A stretch of 64,000 bases of DNA from SIG307 sp045596385 (GCA_045596385.1 JAZOCC010000024.1:124001-188000), one strand, 5' to 3'; positions 34,522 to 43,123 are shown, counted from the first letter of the stretch. Program-made: numbers and translations. Notes: generated by a model not told the origin, from the sequence alone.

Positions 34522-35556
34522 ATGATAGAATTTGTTACAGGAAATATCTTTGATTCTAATGCGGATTGCCTTGTAAATACTGTCAATTGCGAAGGTTTTA
34601 TGGGAAAGGGAATTGCGTATCAGTTTAAGTTGCGTTTTCCGGAAAATAATAATGATTATGTCAAGGCATGTAAAACTGGAAAATTGAAAGTGGGAACAAT
34701 TCATTACTATAATGAAGGCGGAGTGTGGATTGTTAATTTTCCGACTAAAGATAAGTGGAGAGAGAAGTCAAAAATAGAATATGTGGAGAGAGGACTAGAG
34801 CGACTTGTAGACTTTATTGAAGAGTATAAGCCAAAGGTAATTGCTATACCACCGTTAGGCTGTGGTAATGGTGGTTTGGAGTGGAGCGTTGTAAAAGAGA
34901 TTATTGCAAGAAAATTAAATGTTTTAGCAAAAGCGCATACCTTTTTAGTATTTGAACCATCTGTTACTTACAAAGCAGTACCGGTGCAAGCTCCTAACAT
35001 AAATGTTTCGGGATTGGTGTTATTGCAGATAAGGTTGCACCTACAAAGATTTAATTCGTTGAGATTGCAGAAAGCGGGATATTTTCTTAATTACTTTTTG
35101 GATGAAGAATATTTCAAATTTGACAAGTGGAAGTATGGTCCATACGCTCATTCAATAGATATTGTGGCAAAGTCCTTGAATGAATATCAGAAATTTTATG
35201 GATTGACAAATTCAAAGGACACTTACGAGCAAGTGTATAAGGTAATATGTAGTAAAAAAACGGAAGAGAAGTTAGAAAAGTTAATTCCAGCTGTTAAAAA
35301 GGCGACGTCGTATATTAACAAAATTTCAACAGACAAGAAATTAGAGGGGGTTGCGACGGCATTATTTATTATTCAAAGAAATGGACATATATCTGAGGCA
35401 GAGGTAATACAGCTTTTTAGAGATTGGTCAGAGGATAAAGCAAGAAGGTTTTCAAAAGATTATATAATTGGGTGTTTAGAATATCTGGAACAAACAGATA
35501 TTGTCTCAAAGGATATATTGGGAAAGTATGAGGTTTCTTCTGCGATATGGAAATAG
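34522..35556 (+). CDS. darG: DarG-type macrodomain antitoxin
   Basis: 344 aa. Residues 1-150 are a macrodomain: VTGNIFDSNADCLVNTVNCEG opens it in outline, GFMGKGIAYQFKLRFPE contains the catalytic-loop Lys-Gly, and IPPLGCGNGGLEW is the phosphate loop. The domain removes ADP-ribose from DNA. The C-terminal 190 residues, helical with KLEKLIPAVKKATSYINK, form the second DarG domain that binds and blocks DarT. RBS AAAGGAGG. Together with darT it is a complete toxin-antitoxin pair, also known as a phage-defence system. Confidence 0.93.
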   Translation: MIEFVTGNIFDSNADCLVNTVNCEGFMGKGIAYQFKLRFPENNNDYVKACKTGKLKVGTIHYYNEGGVWIVNFPTKDKWREKSKIEYVERGLERLVDFIEEYKPKVIAIPPLGCGNGGLEWSVVKEIIARKLNVLAKAHTFLVFEPSVTYKAVPVQAPNINVSGLVLLQIRLHLQRFNSLRLQKAGYFLNYFLDEEYFKFDKWKYGPYAHSIDIVAKSLNEYQKFYGLTNSKDTYEQVYKVICSKKTEEKLEKLIPAVKKATSYINKISTDKKLEGVATALFIIQRNGHISEAEVIQLFRDWSEDKARRFSKDYIIGCLEYLEQTDIVSKDILGKYEVSSAIWK

Positions 35557-35573
35557 AATATACTTAGAAGAGG

Positions 35574-35601
35574 AAGAAGGATGAAATATACCTTCTTTTT
35601 C
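35574..35601 (+). terminator. Terminator after darG
   Basis: AAGAAGG (35574-35580) pairs with CCTTCTT (35591-35597), with a T run. Confidence 0.65.
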
Positions 35602-35739
35602 TAGTTTCTACAAACTCCACAATTTTCATGTATCATCTTTGGCTATTACCACCACAGACATAGCCAAAACCAAGGCGTTATGATATAGGAGAAGCAAGGG
35701 AAAACAGCTTGCAAATAAATCATAACGGAGGTACAGACT

Positions 35740-36225
35740 ATGTGCAGAAAACTTGTAGTAACAAACAAATTGAGCTTGGGTAACAGAGAGTTAGGGTGGG
35801 AGGCGTACTCCTTACCGAAAGGAGAAGTGGTTGAGTTTACATCGAAGCAGTTAAAGGATGCGATCCGACTGGGGACAGAGGAAGTATACGGATTGAGACT
35901 TGCGGAAGAATCCGGTGACTTGGTTTTTGATGAAGGGTTCTTCACGACGAACATGATGAATAAGGTACACATCAATTCGTTAACGCCGATGGTTGAGAGT
36001 GACTGTTTGGCGAACTTGTTCTATATTGTGATTGGCAGTCGGAAGGTAAAGCAGGAAACGGTGTATGATGTGATTTCTTCACGGTATGAAAGAACGACCT
36101 TCAACGCAGAGAAAGTGAAGACTCTGTTAGAAATGGCAATTATCAGCGGTGGTGCAAAACTGGTCAATGGAGAAATTGAGGTTGCACCACTGACAAAAGA
36201 AAAGGTGGAGGAAGTATCGGATTAA
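35740..36225 (+). CDS. Hypothetical protein, 161 aa
   Basis: Not recognised. 161 aa, soluble, with predicted beta strands at the start (MCRKLVVTNKLSLGNRELG) and a helical end. RBS ACGGAGG lies 9 bases before the ATG. A hairpin terminator follows. The protein may belong to the element's own accessory set; no domain was seen. Confidence 0.7.
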   Translation: MCRKLVVTNKLSLGNRELGWEAYSLPKGEVVEFTSKQLKDAIRLGTEEVYGLRLAEESGDLVFDEGFFTTNMMNKVHINSLTPMVESDCLANLFYIVIGSRKVKQETVYDVISSRYERTTFNAEKVKTLLEMAIISGGAKLVNGEIEVAPLTKEKVEEVSD

Positions 36226-36246
36226 GGGGGCGTAAGCTCCCTTTTC
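36224..36246 (+). terminator. Short terminator after the 161-aa gene
   Basis: AAGGGGGC / GCTCCCTT with a GTAA loop and one mismatch, then TTTT. Confidence 0.65.
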
Positions 36247-36345
36247 CTGTATATGAAATAGACGGATGCAGGAGATAGGAGATTTTCACTGATTTCAAAA
36301 CAGATGAAAAATATGTACTGTGATTCATGTGAAGGTGGTGAAAAG

Positions 36346-36540
36346 ATGGACAAAGAAAATCTCAGTGATGTGTTGTTGCGTGTCTGGATAAGACTGGAAG
36401 AAATCAAAAACTTGCTTTCGGTAATAGAAAAGGGATTGGAAGCAGAAATGCAAACAGACACAAACGAAATGCATAGTGTAATATGTATGGTAAAAAGACA
36501 GTTGGAAGGTGTGATAGGCGTTATAGACGAGAATGTTTAG
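36346..36540 (+). CDS. Small helical protein, 64 aa
   Basis: 64 aa from the ATG at 36346 (AAGGTGGTG upstream); an ATG at 36304 would give 78 aa. Predicted all-helical, amphipathic and acidic, without recognised domain. Convergent with the XRE regulator downstream. Confidence 0.5.
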   Translation: MDKENLSDVLLRVWIRLEEIKNLLSVIEKGLEAEMQTDTNEMHSVICMVKRQLEGVIGVIDENV

Positions 36541-36548
36541 TTGTTGAT

Positions 36549-36761
36549 TTAATCGTCAAGAGAAATGAAAAGAACGTCTTGTACAGTGCAATTCAAGCAA
36601 CGACAAAGCTTTTCCAAGGTAAGGGTGGTTACGTTCTCATTATGTTTTAGTTTATGAATGGTTCTACGGTCAATGCCATGTTTGGTGATAAGGGTATAGG
36701 TAGATTCACCTTTTTCCTTCATGGTTTCCCAAAGCGGAGCATAACTAATCATGTGAGGCAA
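36549..36761 (-). CDS. Small Cro/CI-type (XRE) transcriptional regulator
   Basis: 70 aa. It is a single helix-turn-helix domain (YTLITKHGIDRRTIHKLKHNENV, then TLEKLCRCLNCTVQDVLFI), as in the YozG/Cro-like regulators with a C-terminal V-D-L/V-end. RBS AAGGAGG on the minus strand. It is divergent from a lipoprotein gene whose promoter shares a motif with a second promoter in the island, so it is a candidate regulator of both. Confidence 0.9.
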   Translation of the reverse strand: MPHMISYAPLWETMKEKGESTYTLITKHGIDRRTIHKLKHNENVTTLTLEKLCRCLNCTVQDVLFISLDD

Positions 36762-36818
36762 CCTCCTTCCAATGAAATCTCTGTATTATAATTATATTTA
36801 TATGCTGACGGAATTCAT

Positions 36819-36873
36819 ATTCTGAAAAAATACAGTATATATGCTTGAAAAAATATGTAATGTGCTGTAGAAT
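36819..36873 (+). promoter_or_regulatory. Promoter and upstream box of lipoprotein gene 1 (twin of 39778-39831)
   Basis: ATTCTGAAAA (36819-36828), TACAGTA (36831-36837), TTGAAA (36845-36850), 17-bp spacer, TAGAAT (36868-36873). The same four blocks with nearly the same spacing occur before the transglutaminase-like lipoprotein. Confidence 0.8.
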
Positions 36874-36902
36874 TGCAGTATAAGCGAAATAAGGAGGTAC
36901 TT

Positions 36903-37697
36903 ATGAAAAAGAGATTTTTAACAGTAGTAGCAGTGATTACCATGCTTGGACTGGCAGGCTGTCAGAATAATACGGATGTTGATATGACAGAAGCAACCAA
37001 TACGCCGCAAGCAACGGCAACCGTAGCACCTACGGAAGAGGTAGAACCGACAGAGGCAGTGACACCGACAGAAGAACCGGAACCGACGGAGGCAGCGGAA
37101 CCGACCGCAACACCGGAGCCAACCGCAACGCCAGAACCGACCGCAACACCGGAGCCGACTGCAACACCGGAGCCAACGGCAACCCCTGTTCCGACGGTAA
37201 CACCGGAGCCGACAGCAACTCCTGCTCCGACGGCAACTCCGATTCCGACAGAAGCTCCGAAGAAGGAAGTAACCATTGATGATATCAAGGCTAGCATCCT
37301 AAAGTATTTAAGTATTCCGAGAAACGGACTGGACAGTGTGGATTATGCATGGATTGATGCAACCTTTACTGCTGATTATGCCGAGGAAATGAAGTGGTCA
37401 ATCGAGAATTTTCCGAGTAACTACAAAGAATCCGAATACTACCGTATGTATTATGCGAACGGATATGAAAAGGGTGGTTTCTACATGTTCAGTGAAGTAG
37501 ACGCTACGGAAGATGGGGCAAAGGTTTATGAGTGGTATGCTTACGATTCTATGTCAACTGCGGAGAACAGTGGATTTGTAGCAGTTTATCCGGACGGAAA
37601 GATTGATATGCGCGATGTTCTTGGCTATGGTTACGGTAATGGAATATTCACAAAGCAGTCGGTTGCAGACCTTACGGAATTGTTTGCAAATGAGTAA
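36903..37697 (+). CDS. Lipoprotein with Glu-Pro-Thr-Ala-Thr-Pro linker
   Basis: 264 aa from the ATG at 36903 (AAGGAGG 8 bases upstream). The signal peptide ends in the lipobox LAGC, with Cys at 20. A linker of about 90 residues rich in Pro, Thr, Glu and Ala (EPTATP units) holds the C-terminal domain (about 125-264) away from the membrane. That domain is rich in Tyr and acidic residues (YKESEYYRMYYANGYEKGG) and is not recognised. The repeats at DNA level are near-identical, a site for slippage. It is exported and anchored outside the cell. Confidence 0.88.
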   Translation: MKKRFLTVVAVITMLGLAGCQNNTDVDMTEATNTPQATATVAPTEEVEPTEAVTPTEEPEPTEAAEPTATPEPTATPEPTATPEPTATPEPTATPVPTVTPEPTATPAPTATPIPTEAPKKEVTIDDIKASILKYLSIPRNGLDSVDYAWIDATFTADYAEEMKWSIENFPSNYKESEYYRMYYANGYEKGGFYMFSEVDATEDGAKVYEWYAYDSMSTAENSGFVAVYPDGKIDMRDVLGYGYGNGIFTKQSVADLTELFANE

Positions 37698-37733
37698 GCG
37701 GTACGTAATTTAAAATAATATTGGGTTTGGTTT

Positions 37734-37774
37734 AGGTGGCAAGTATGAAACAGTTACTTGCCACCTGTTTTTTG
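37734..37774 (+). terminator. Terminator after lipoprotein gene 1
   Basis: AGGTGGCAAGTA (37734-37745) pairs perfectly with TACTTGCCACCT (37756-37767), followed by GTTTTTT. Confidence 0.92.
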
Positions 37775-37783
37775 AAATAGGGG

Positions 37784-38080
37784 TTGACACTGCTTAAGTG
37801 GAGTAGATTAAAGGGAAGGTTTTAAACGGGTTTTTGGACAAATTCAAGTGTTGGAAGGATAAGAGACTAGGGTTTAGGACGAAAACGGATTCTGAGGGGA
37901 AAGAAGAGGGTTTGAGAGGGATTAGAAGTGTTTGGGTTTATGTGTGGTAGGTTTTGAGGTAGGGGGGATTTTGAATGTGGACGAATTCAAAACGAGCAGT
38001 GAAATGTTTTAGGACAGTATCGATACAGTTTTTTGAAATGCGGAGACAGACGATAAAAATAGTCTGTCCTTTTTATTTAG
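37784..38080 (+). ncRNA. Possible non-coding RNA (G-rich intergenic transcript)
   Basis: A TTGACA at 37784 with a weak -10 (around TAGATT/ATTAAA) begins a 490-bp gap lacking any supported gene. The + strand is G- and purine-rich, without a coding pattern. It ends at a terminator, GACAGAC / GTCTGTC with a CTTTTTATTT tail (38049-38078). These limits fit an RNA of about 250 nt. The evidence is only promoter-like and terminator-like ends. Confidence 0.35.
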
Positions 38081-38188
38081 GTAGATACGAAGAAAAAACG
38101 GAGTGGAAGCGTCTTTTTGTGCAATGAAATCTAATACAAGTATAATTTTTATTTATATTGATTTCATTAAAAGAAAGGAGGGAAGGGG

Positions 38189-38404
38189 ATGGCTTTAAGT
38201 AATCGTCAATGTTATGTGGTTGGTGGATATCTAAACGGTGAAGAGGATGGAAAACGAACACATAGAATAAAGTTTGAATGCCGAATAGAGACGGAAGGTG
38301 TCGAGCAATTGTCGGTAGAGCAGTTGTTTGGCAATTTGGTGACAGCGACGGTACACCAAAGTATGATATGTATCAAGGAGGGCAAACAGAATGAAGATAA
38401 GTAG
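38189..38404 (+). CDS. Small hypothetical protein, 71 aa
   Basis: 71 aa, probably beta-rich, of a type found in element accessory regions. RBS AAAGGAGGGAAGGGG lies before the ATG. It overlaps the next gene by 14 bases, which supports both being translated. Not recognised. Confidence 0.55.
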   Translation: MALSNRQCYVVGGYLNGEEDGKRTHRIKFECRIETEGVEQLSVEQLFGNLVTATVHQSMICIKEGKQNEDK

Positions 38405-38588
38405 GCGAAAGTATGTCGATGTTGTACAAAACAGAAAATGTTATACCGTAATATTCGTTCCGACGGGGACGGCACTGGGGCATTTTGTCACCAGTCCGCA
38501 GGCATCAGTTGCAAGGAATGCGGAGCTGATTGCAAATATCGGTAAGCTGTTCGAAGAGTATGTAAAGGATACGTTTGATTTAGTGTAA
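38391..38588 (+). CDS. Small hypothetical protein, 65 aa
   Basis: 65 aa, basic at the start (MKISRRKYVDVVQNRK), without domain. RBS AAGGAGG is inside the preceding gene 18 bases upstream. The overlap with the previous reading frame suggests translational coupling. Function unknown. Confidence 0.5.
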   Translation: MKISRRKYVDVVQNRKCYTVIFVPTGTALGHFVTSPQASVARNAELIANIGKLFEEYVKDTFDLV

Positions 38589-38780
38589 TACCAAAAAGGC
38601 CAAAAATTGAACAGGTAATTGTTTTGAGTAGTTGTGAAACGACCTTACGAGATTGACCGGAATTTTTGACCGGAACTATGTACAAAAGGGTTATGAGAGA
38701 AACTTTCGAGATGTCTCGTAAGGTATACCTTTTGAGAGATGTGCAGGAAATGAGCTAGTTACAAGGAGGAAGAACAGAGT

Positions 38781-39374
38781 ATGAAATACGGATATGAAAG
38801 AGTAAGTACGACAGAACAGAATTTAGGCAGGCAGAGAGAGCGGTTGTTACAGGACGGAGTGAAGGATGAGAATATATTCAGTGACAAGGTGAGCGGAAAG
38901 GATATGAACCGACCGAGCTTGCAAAAACTGTTGATGTGCTTAAGGGAAGGGGATGAACTGGTTGTATTGTCTTTGGACAGACTTGGAAGGAACAGCAAGG
39001 AAATAATAGTTCTTATAGACGAGTTACATAGCAAGGGAATTAAACTTCGTCTATTGGATATGGATATTGACGGTGACAGCCCTGTTGGAAGATTGGTTTT
39101 AGTACTCATGAGCCAGTTGGCTGAAATTGAACGTATCAATATTAAAGAAAGACAAAGGCAAGGAATTGAGCTAGCTAAGGCAGAAGGACGGAAGAACGGA
39201 AGACCTCGTAAGGAACTGGACGAAAAGGAGTTTAACCGCATCTACGAGAAGTACTCACGAAATGAAATAAGTGTCACAGATGCGGCAAAACTTTTGGGGG
39301 TGTCGAGAGCCACATTTTATAGGCGTGTGGAGGAATTTGAGGGACAAAGGCAAATGGAGGGAGAAGCGGTATAA
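38781..39374 (+). CDS. Serine recombinase (resolvase/invertase family)
   Basis: 197 aa. It begins MKYGYERVSTTEQNLGRQ, with the catalytic Ser at 9; the segments LVVLSLDRLGRNSKE and RLVLVLMSQLAEIERINIKERQRQGI complete the catalytic domain and dimer helix. The C-terminal helix-turn-helix (EISVTDAAKLLGVSRATFYRRV) binds DNA. The length matches Pin/Gin and resolvase enzymes that invert or resolve DNA. No inverted-site pair was found near it. RBS AAGGAGG. Confidence 0.93.
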   Translation: MKYGYERVSTTEQNLGRQRERLLQDGVKDENIFSDKVSGKDMNRPSLQKLLMCLREGDELVVLSLDRLGRNSKEIIVLIDELHSKGIKLRLLDMDIDGDSPVGRLVLVLMSQLAEIERINIKERQRQGIELAKAEGRKNGRPRKELDEKEFNRIYEKYSRNEISVTDAAKLLGVSRATFYRRVEEFEGQRQMEGEAV

Positions 39375-39421
39375 AAATTAGCTATACCAAAAATACCAGA
39401 ATTTTGAAAATGGGGAGACAG

Positions 39422-39463
39422 GGAGAAGGAGAGGTCGGCAGATGACTTCTCCTTCTCCTTTTT
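39422..39463 (+). terminator. Terminator after the serine recombinase
   Basis: GGAGAAGGAGAGGTC pairs with GACTTCTCCTTCTCC (one mismatch), followed by TTTTTG. Confidence 0.88.
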
Positions 39464-39767
39464 GTTCTCAGTTGGAGATATTCGTTTGCCTTTCAATTAA
39501 GGATAGATGCAGAACGGAAAAAATATCCTACCTCTTTTTGAACAGTTTACCTAAATATAAGTGCATTCTCTCGAGGGGGAACATTTATATGCAAAATTGT
39601 AGAGCAATGGTGGAGTACAACTGTGCTGTTGGACTTTCATTGGAGAGAACAATGACAGTGACAGAAAGCATGGACAGAAGAAAGAGGGTGCAATAGAGGG
39701 ATGGGGAGGCGGCGGGTTATCAATATATAAAAAGAAGTTGCAGGATAGATAAGGGAGGTTCAACTTT
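39464..39767. other. Gap with no supported gene
   Basis: An 84-codon open frame from 39442 overlaps the terminator and has no RBS, so it is not called. The stretch otherwise holds only the 13-codon frame with AAGGGAGG (39768-39806) described in the findings. Confidence 0.5.
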
Positions 39768-39777
39768 ATGAATGGAT

Positions 39778-39831
39778 ATTCTGAAAATCTACAGTACACT
39801 GCTTGAAAAAAGACAGACTGTGCGGTAGAAT
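39778..39831 (+). promoter_or_regulatory. Promoter and upstream box of lipoprotein gene 2 (twin of 36819-36873)
   Basis: ATTCTGAAAA (39778-39787), TACAGTA (39790-39796), TTGAAA (39803-39808), 17-bp spacer, TAGAAT (39826-39831). Confidence 0.8.
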
Positions 39832-39870
39832 ATATAATAGATGTACATGTCAGAAGAAATGGAGGCACAT

Positions 39871-42030
39871 ATGAAAAAGAATTTCTTTAAGAGAAGTATG
39901 AAAGTAGTTATGGGAGTTACCTTGTTAGCATCTGTATTAGGCGGATGTAACGAGATGCCGGTAGAGATTGGAAACGAGGCACCAACAGTAACGGTAGCTC
40001 CTACGGTTGGGGTCGGAGAACCGACAAATGAAGTGTTGGAGCCGACACAGGAAGTTGAACATACGGTAGTTCCGACAGATGAACCGGAAGTTACAGAAGT
40101 TCCACTTCTTTCACCGGAACCGGTCATTACGGAAGAACCTGAGGTTACTGAGGAACCTGAAGTTACAGAGGAACCTGAGGTTACACCGGCATTTAGTTTA
40201 ACGGTTGTTCCGACACCGACAGAAGCTCCGGTAGTAACTGAGGAACCAGAAAATACTCCGACAGAAGTTCCGGAGCCAACAGTACAGCCTACGGCTACAG
40301 CTACTCCGAAGCCGACTGCTACTGCAAAGCCGAAAGCAACAGCTACTCCGAAGCCAACGAGCAAGCCTAAGGCAACTGCAACAGCAGTTCCTAAGGCAAC
40401 TGCAACACCGAAGCCGACAAGTGGTTGGGGAAAGCACGTTAACAAGAACGCAAAGAATTATAAGCTAATCACAGAGGAACTCGGATTGCCGGGAGAAATC
40501 GATTCAAAGTTTATCAATTACGATGAACAATTTGGATACTACAGTGTTGACTTTTGGACCTCATTTTCTGAAAACGGTTGTCCAAAGTATAATGAGGTAA
40601 ATAAGACCTTATATACAAAGACAACTGCATTTGCAGCTGATGCAAAAAGAGATATCAATATTGCATCTGTACTGGAAGACGCATACTTCACTGTAATCAC
40701 TGAGCATGCAGAGAACAATGACTTCAGTAAGAATACAGTATTTAGAAATCAGTTAGAAAAGGGACAGGAGCTTACTGCTGTAGCTTACTATCCTGAATGG
40801 AACATCTACAAGGTAAAATTCAATGAGACAAAGGAATACTTTGTGTTTGGTGGACAGGTTTCTGAGAAGAAGCCATCTGGATTAGATGTTCACGAGTACC
40901 TTGCAATGGAACTTGAGGATGGCGAGTATGTGGTTACAGGTTTAGTAGCCGGTGCTACACAGACCGACATCGTCATTCCATCTGAAATCAACGGTATTCC
41001 GGTTACAAAGATTGCGGACGGTGCATTTGATGTAAAGGGAAAGAGCTTCACTGTAACATTATCAGACAGCATCACCTATATTGGAAACAGAGCATTTAGT
41101 GAGTGTAAGATTACCAATACTGCTTTACCAAAGGCATTGGAATATGTAGGTAAGAGTGCATTTGAGTTTACGGATGCAAAGTTTAAGAGTTTACCACAGA
41201 GTGTAACTTATATTGGAGATTATGCATTCCAAGAATGTGCAATTGACAATGTAGTAATTCCGAAGGAAATGACGAAGGTACCGGATAATGCATTCAAGGA
41301 CTGCGTTATCAAGGAGCTTACTTTGCATGATAACATTACACGTATTGGTGCATTTGCATTCAATGCATTAGAGCTAGGAGAAGATGCAATCATCACCTTA
41401 CCGAAGAAGCTTACCTATATTGGTGACAACGGTATCTGGGGTAATTATGGTGGAATCAAGCTTCAAGGAAAGATGCCAGAGCATCTTTTCGAATTACGAG
41501 GCGAAGTAGATATTCTCGTGGACAGTTTAGTAAGTGGCTGGGAGAAGAAGTATGGCAAGCTTAGTGATTTAGAGTACACACTCTTAGTGTTTGACTGGGT
41601 CACCAAGAATGTTAATGATACAACTTATGCCGGCAAATTCCTTCAAGGAGAATCCATTACTACTGTTGGAGAAGCAATGTTGAATGGTCGAGCAGCATGT
41701 TACGGATACACACTTTCTGTAAGATATTTGCTTAACAGAGCTGGTGTAGAGAATCACATCGCAGGTGGTAATGGGCATGAGTGGAACATTGTTGTACTAG
41801 ATGGTGTTCAGTATCACATGGACGCAACCTGGGGAACTTTCTTAAGTTCTGATAAGGAGTTCTTGAGCAAAGGTGCTCTAAAAGGAGAACAGTTTAATTA
41901 CTATGATGCAGATGATAAGGACTTATATGTATCTGATGAAGAAAGAGCAGCTATGATTATTCCGAACTGTCCTAAGTCTTTCTCGAGTAACGAGATTGCA
42001 TCCGCAAAAGCAAGACTTGGATTAAAGTAA
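39871..42030 (+). CDS. Lipoprotein with BspA-type leucine-rich repeats and transglutaminase-like domain
   Basis: 719 aa from the ATG at 39871 (GGAGG 7 bases upstream). The lipobox is VLGGC. A linker of about 150 residues rich in Pro, Thr, Glu and Val (EVTEEP and KPTATA units) precedes BspA-type leucine-rich repeats (about 340-520; units like ITYIGNRAFSECKITN). The C-terminal domain shows GRAACYGYT (Cys), GGNGHEWNIV (His) and HMDATWGT (Asp), the transglutaminase-like triad. It is probably a surface protein with protease-like or cross-linking chemistry. The same promoter type as lipoprotein 1 suggests co-regulation. Confidence 0.9.
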   Translation: MKKNFFKRSMKVVMGVTLLASVLGGCNEMPVEIGNEAPTVTVAPTVGVGEPTNEVLEPTQEVEHTVVPTDEPEVTEVPLLSPEPVITEEPEVTEEPEVTEEPEVTPAFSLTVVPTPTEAPVVTEEPENTPTEVPEPTVQPTATATPKPTATAKPKATATPKPTSKPKATATAVPKATATPKPTSGWGKHVNKNAKNYKLITEELGLPGEIDSKFINYDEQFGYYSVDFWTSFSENGCPKYNEVNKTLYTKTTAFAADAKRDINIASVLEDAYFTVITEHAENNDFSKNTVFRNQLEKGQELTAVAYYPEWNIYKVKFNETKEYFVFGGQVSEKKPSGLDVHEYLAMELEDGEYVVTGLVAGATQTDIVIPSEINGIPVTKIADGAFDVKGKSFTVTLSDSITYIGNRAFSECKITNTALPKALEYVGKSAFEFTDAKFKSLPQSVTYIGDYAFQECAIDNVVIPKEMTKVPDNAFKDCVIKELTLHDNITRIGAFAFNALELGEDAIITLPKKLTYIGDNGIWGNYGGIKLQGKMPEHLFELRGEVDILVDSLVSGWEKKYGKLSDLEYTLLVFDWVTKNVNDTTYAGKFLQGESITTVGEAMLNGRAACYGYTLSVRYLLNRAGVENHIAGGNGHEWNIVVLDGVQYHMDATWGTFLSSDKEFLSKGALKGEQFNYYDADDKDLYVSDEERAAMIIPNCPKSFSSNEIASAKARLGLK

Positions 42031-42041
42031 ACAATAACATC

Positions 42042-42084
42042 AAAGAGGCTGATTACTGCATAATGCGTGGTCAGCCTCTTATTT
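42042..42084 (+). terminator. Terminator after lipoprotein gene 2
   Basis: AAGAGGCTGA pairs with TCAGCCTCTT around a 20-base loop, followed by ATTTG; T run is short. Confidence 0.6.
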
Positions 42085-42099
42085 GAAGGAGGGTATATT

Positions 42100-42669
42100 A
42101 TGAAAACAATGATTATCAGTGCATTTGCAGGCTGTGGCAAAACATATCTGTTTAACGAGCAGGATTGGATTATGTTTAATACTGTAACTGAAAGGAAGCA
42201 CTTCTCTTTCTTGGACAGTGACAGCAGTAAGTTTGAGAAAGAGCCAAATTGGGTTGAGAAATACATTGAACATATTAAGTCTAAGATTGGAACGGTAGAC
42301 TTCATCTTTGTGGCAAACCATGATTGTGTGCTTCAAGCGTTAAAAGAATCTGGAATGCCATTTGTTGTAGTCACTCCGGATAATTCACCATGGTTGAGTG
42401 AAAAGGAACGCCAGCTTATCAAGCAACAATGGTTTGGTCGCTTTGTACTACGAGATAACAGTCATATTTCAAATTTTAGTGAGTGGTTGGAGCATTTGAA
42501 GGACAGATACGATGTTAAGACATCACTGGAGCACGTGGAAAAATACAATCCGGTATCTCACTTCACATTAAAGGAAAACCAGTACCTTTCTGATATAATT
42601 GAGGACTTATACTGGAAGAAGGAAACACATCCGGAATTGTATGTGTACGGATATGACAATATGAGATAG
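42100..42669 (+). CDS. Small P-loop nucleotide-binding protein
   Basis: 189 aa from the ATG at 42100 (GAAGGAGGG upstream). It begins MKTMIISAFAGCGKTYLFNE, a P-loop (GCGKT) in nucleoside-kinase or AAA-like context. FIFVANHDCVLQALKESGMPF and FVVVTPD look like the second strand and base region of a small kinase. Phages and islands often carry such proteins. No exact family was recognised. Confidence 0.7.
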   Translation: MKTMIISAFAGCGKTYLFNEQDWIMFNTVTERKHFSFLDSDSSKFEKEPNWVEKYIEHIKSKIGTVDFIFVANHDCVLQALKESGMPFVVVTPDNSPWLSEKERQLIKQQWFGRFVLRDNSHISNFSEWLEHLKDRYDVKTSLEHVEKYNPVSHFTLKENQYLSDIIEDLYWKKETHPELYVYGYDNMR

Positions 42670-42682
42670 GGGTTGGTATACA

Positions 42683-42865
42683 TTGAGTAATCCTGAACGT
42701 ACAGAAGAACTTATGATTAAGGCTGTAGTAATAGCTCTGTTACTTACAGTACTTTTTGTAAGCTGTGTACTTAAGATTGCATACAATAATAAAGAAAAGG
42801 AAACAGAGACAACTTGCACCTACAGTTACGAGGAGACAGAATCAAAGTTTAGTGGTGCAATATAG
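42683..42865 (+). CDS. Small single-span membrane protein, 60 aa
   Basis: 60 aa, start TTG with a weak GGGGTT upstream. One span (AVVIALLLTVLFVSCVLKIAY) and a Glu/Thr-rich tail. It follows the P-loop gene after 13 bp. Not recognised. Confidence 0.45.
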   Translation: MSNPERTEELMIKAVVIALLLTVLFVSCVLKIAYNNKEKETETTCTYSYEETESKFSGAI

Positions 42866-42886
42866 GAATAGAAGGAGGGGTATTCT

Positions 42887-43123
42887 ATGCGAGGTAGAAG
42901 GTTCTTAATTGGTAGAAATAGTGTCAATGTGAGGTTAGCGACTATTGATGACATAAACCAGTTGGCAGATTTAAGAATGTTACAACAGAGGGAGGACTGG
43001 GGAGCTGATTATGAAGACCATGATGGAAATTTCTACAGCAGAACAGTTTCTGCACTGAAGCAGTTTATATCAATATGTAAGAAGAGATGGCAGGATAATG
43101 GTGTTTATGTTGGCGTCAGTTAA
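42887..43123 (+). pseudogene. N-terminal fragment of a GNAT acetyltransferase
   Basis: 78 aa with RBS GGAGGGG. The segment VRLATIDDINQLADLRMLQQREDWG is the start of a GNAT domain (strand, helix 1 and the usual LR-x-x-h turn). The frame then ends, without the acetyl-CoA-binding motif A, so the protein is truncated to about half of the N-terminal part. It is best taken as a broken gene. Confidence 0.6.

Noticed and set aside
36962..37297. Long minus-strand frame with Val-Gly-Ser repeats opposite the lipoprotein linker
   Set aside because: It is the mirror of the repetitive EPTATP coding DNA; the + strand frame has signal peptide and RBS. The same holds for 39789-40445.
39442..39696. 84-codon open frame after the serine recombinase
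   Set aside because: Starts inside the terminator, has no RBS and no recognisable domain.
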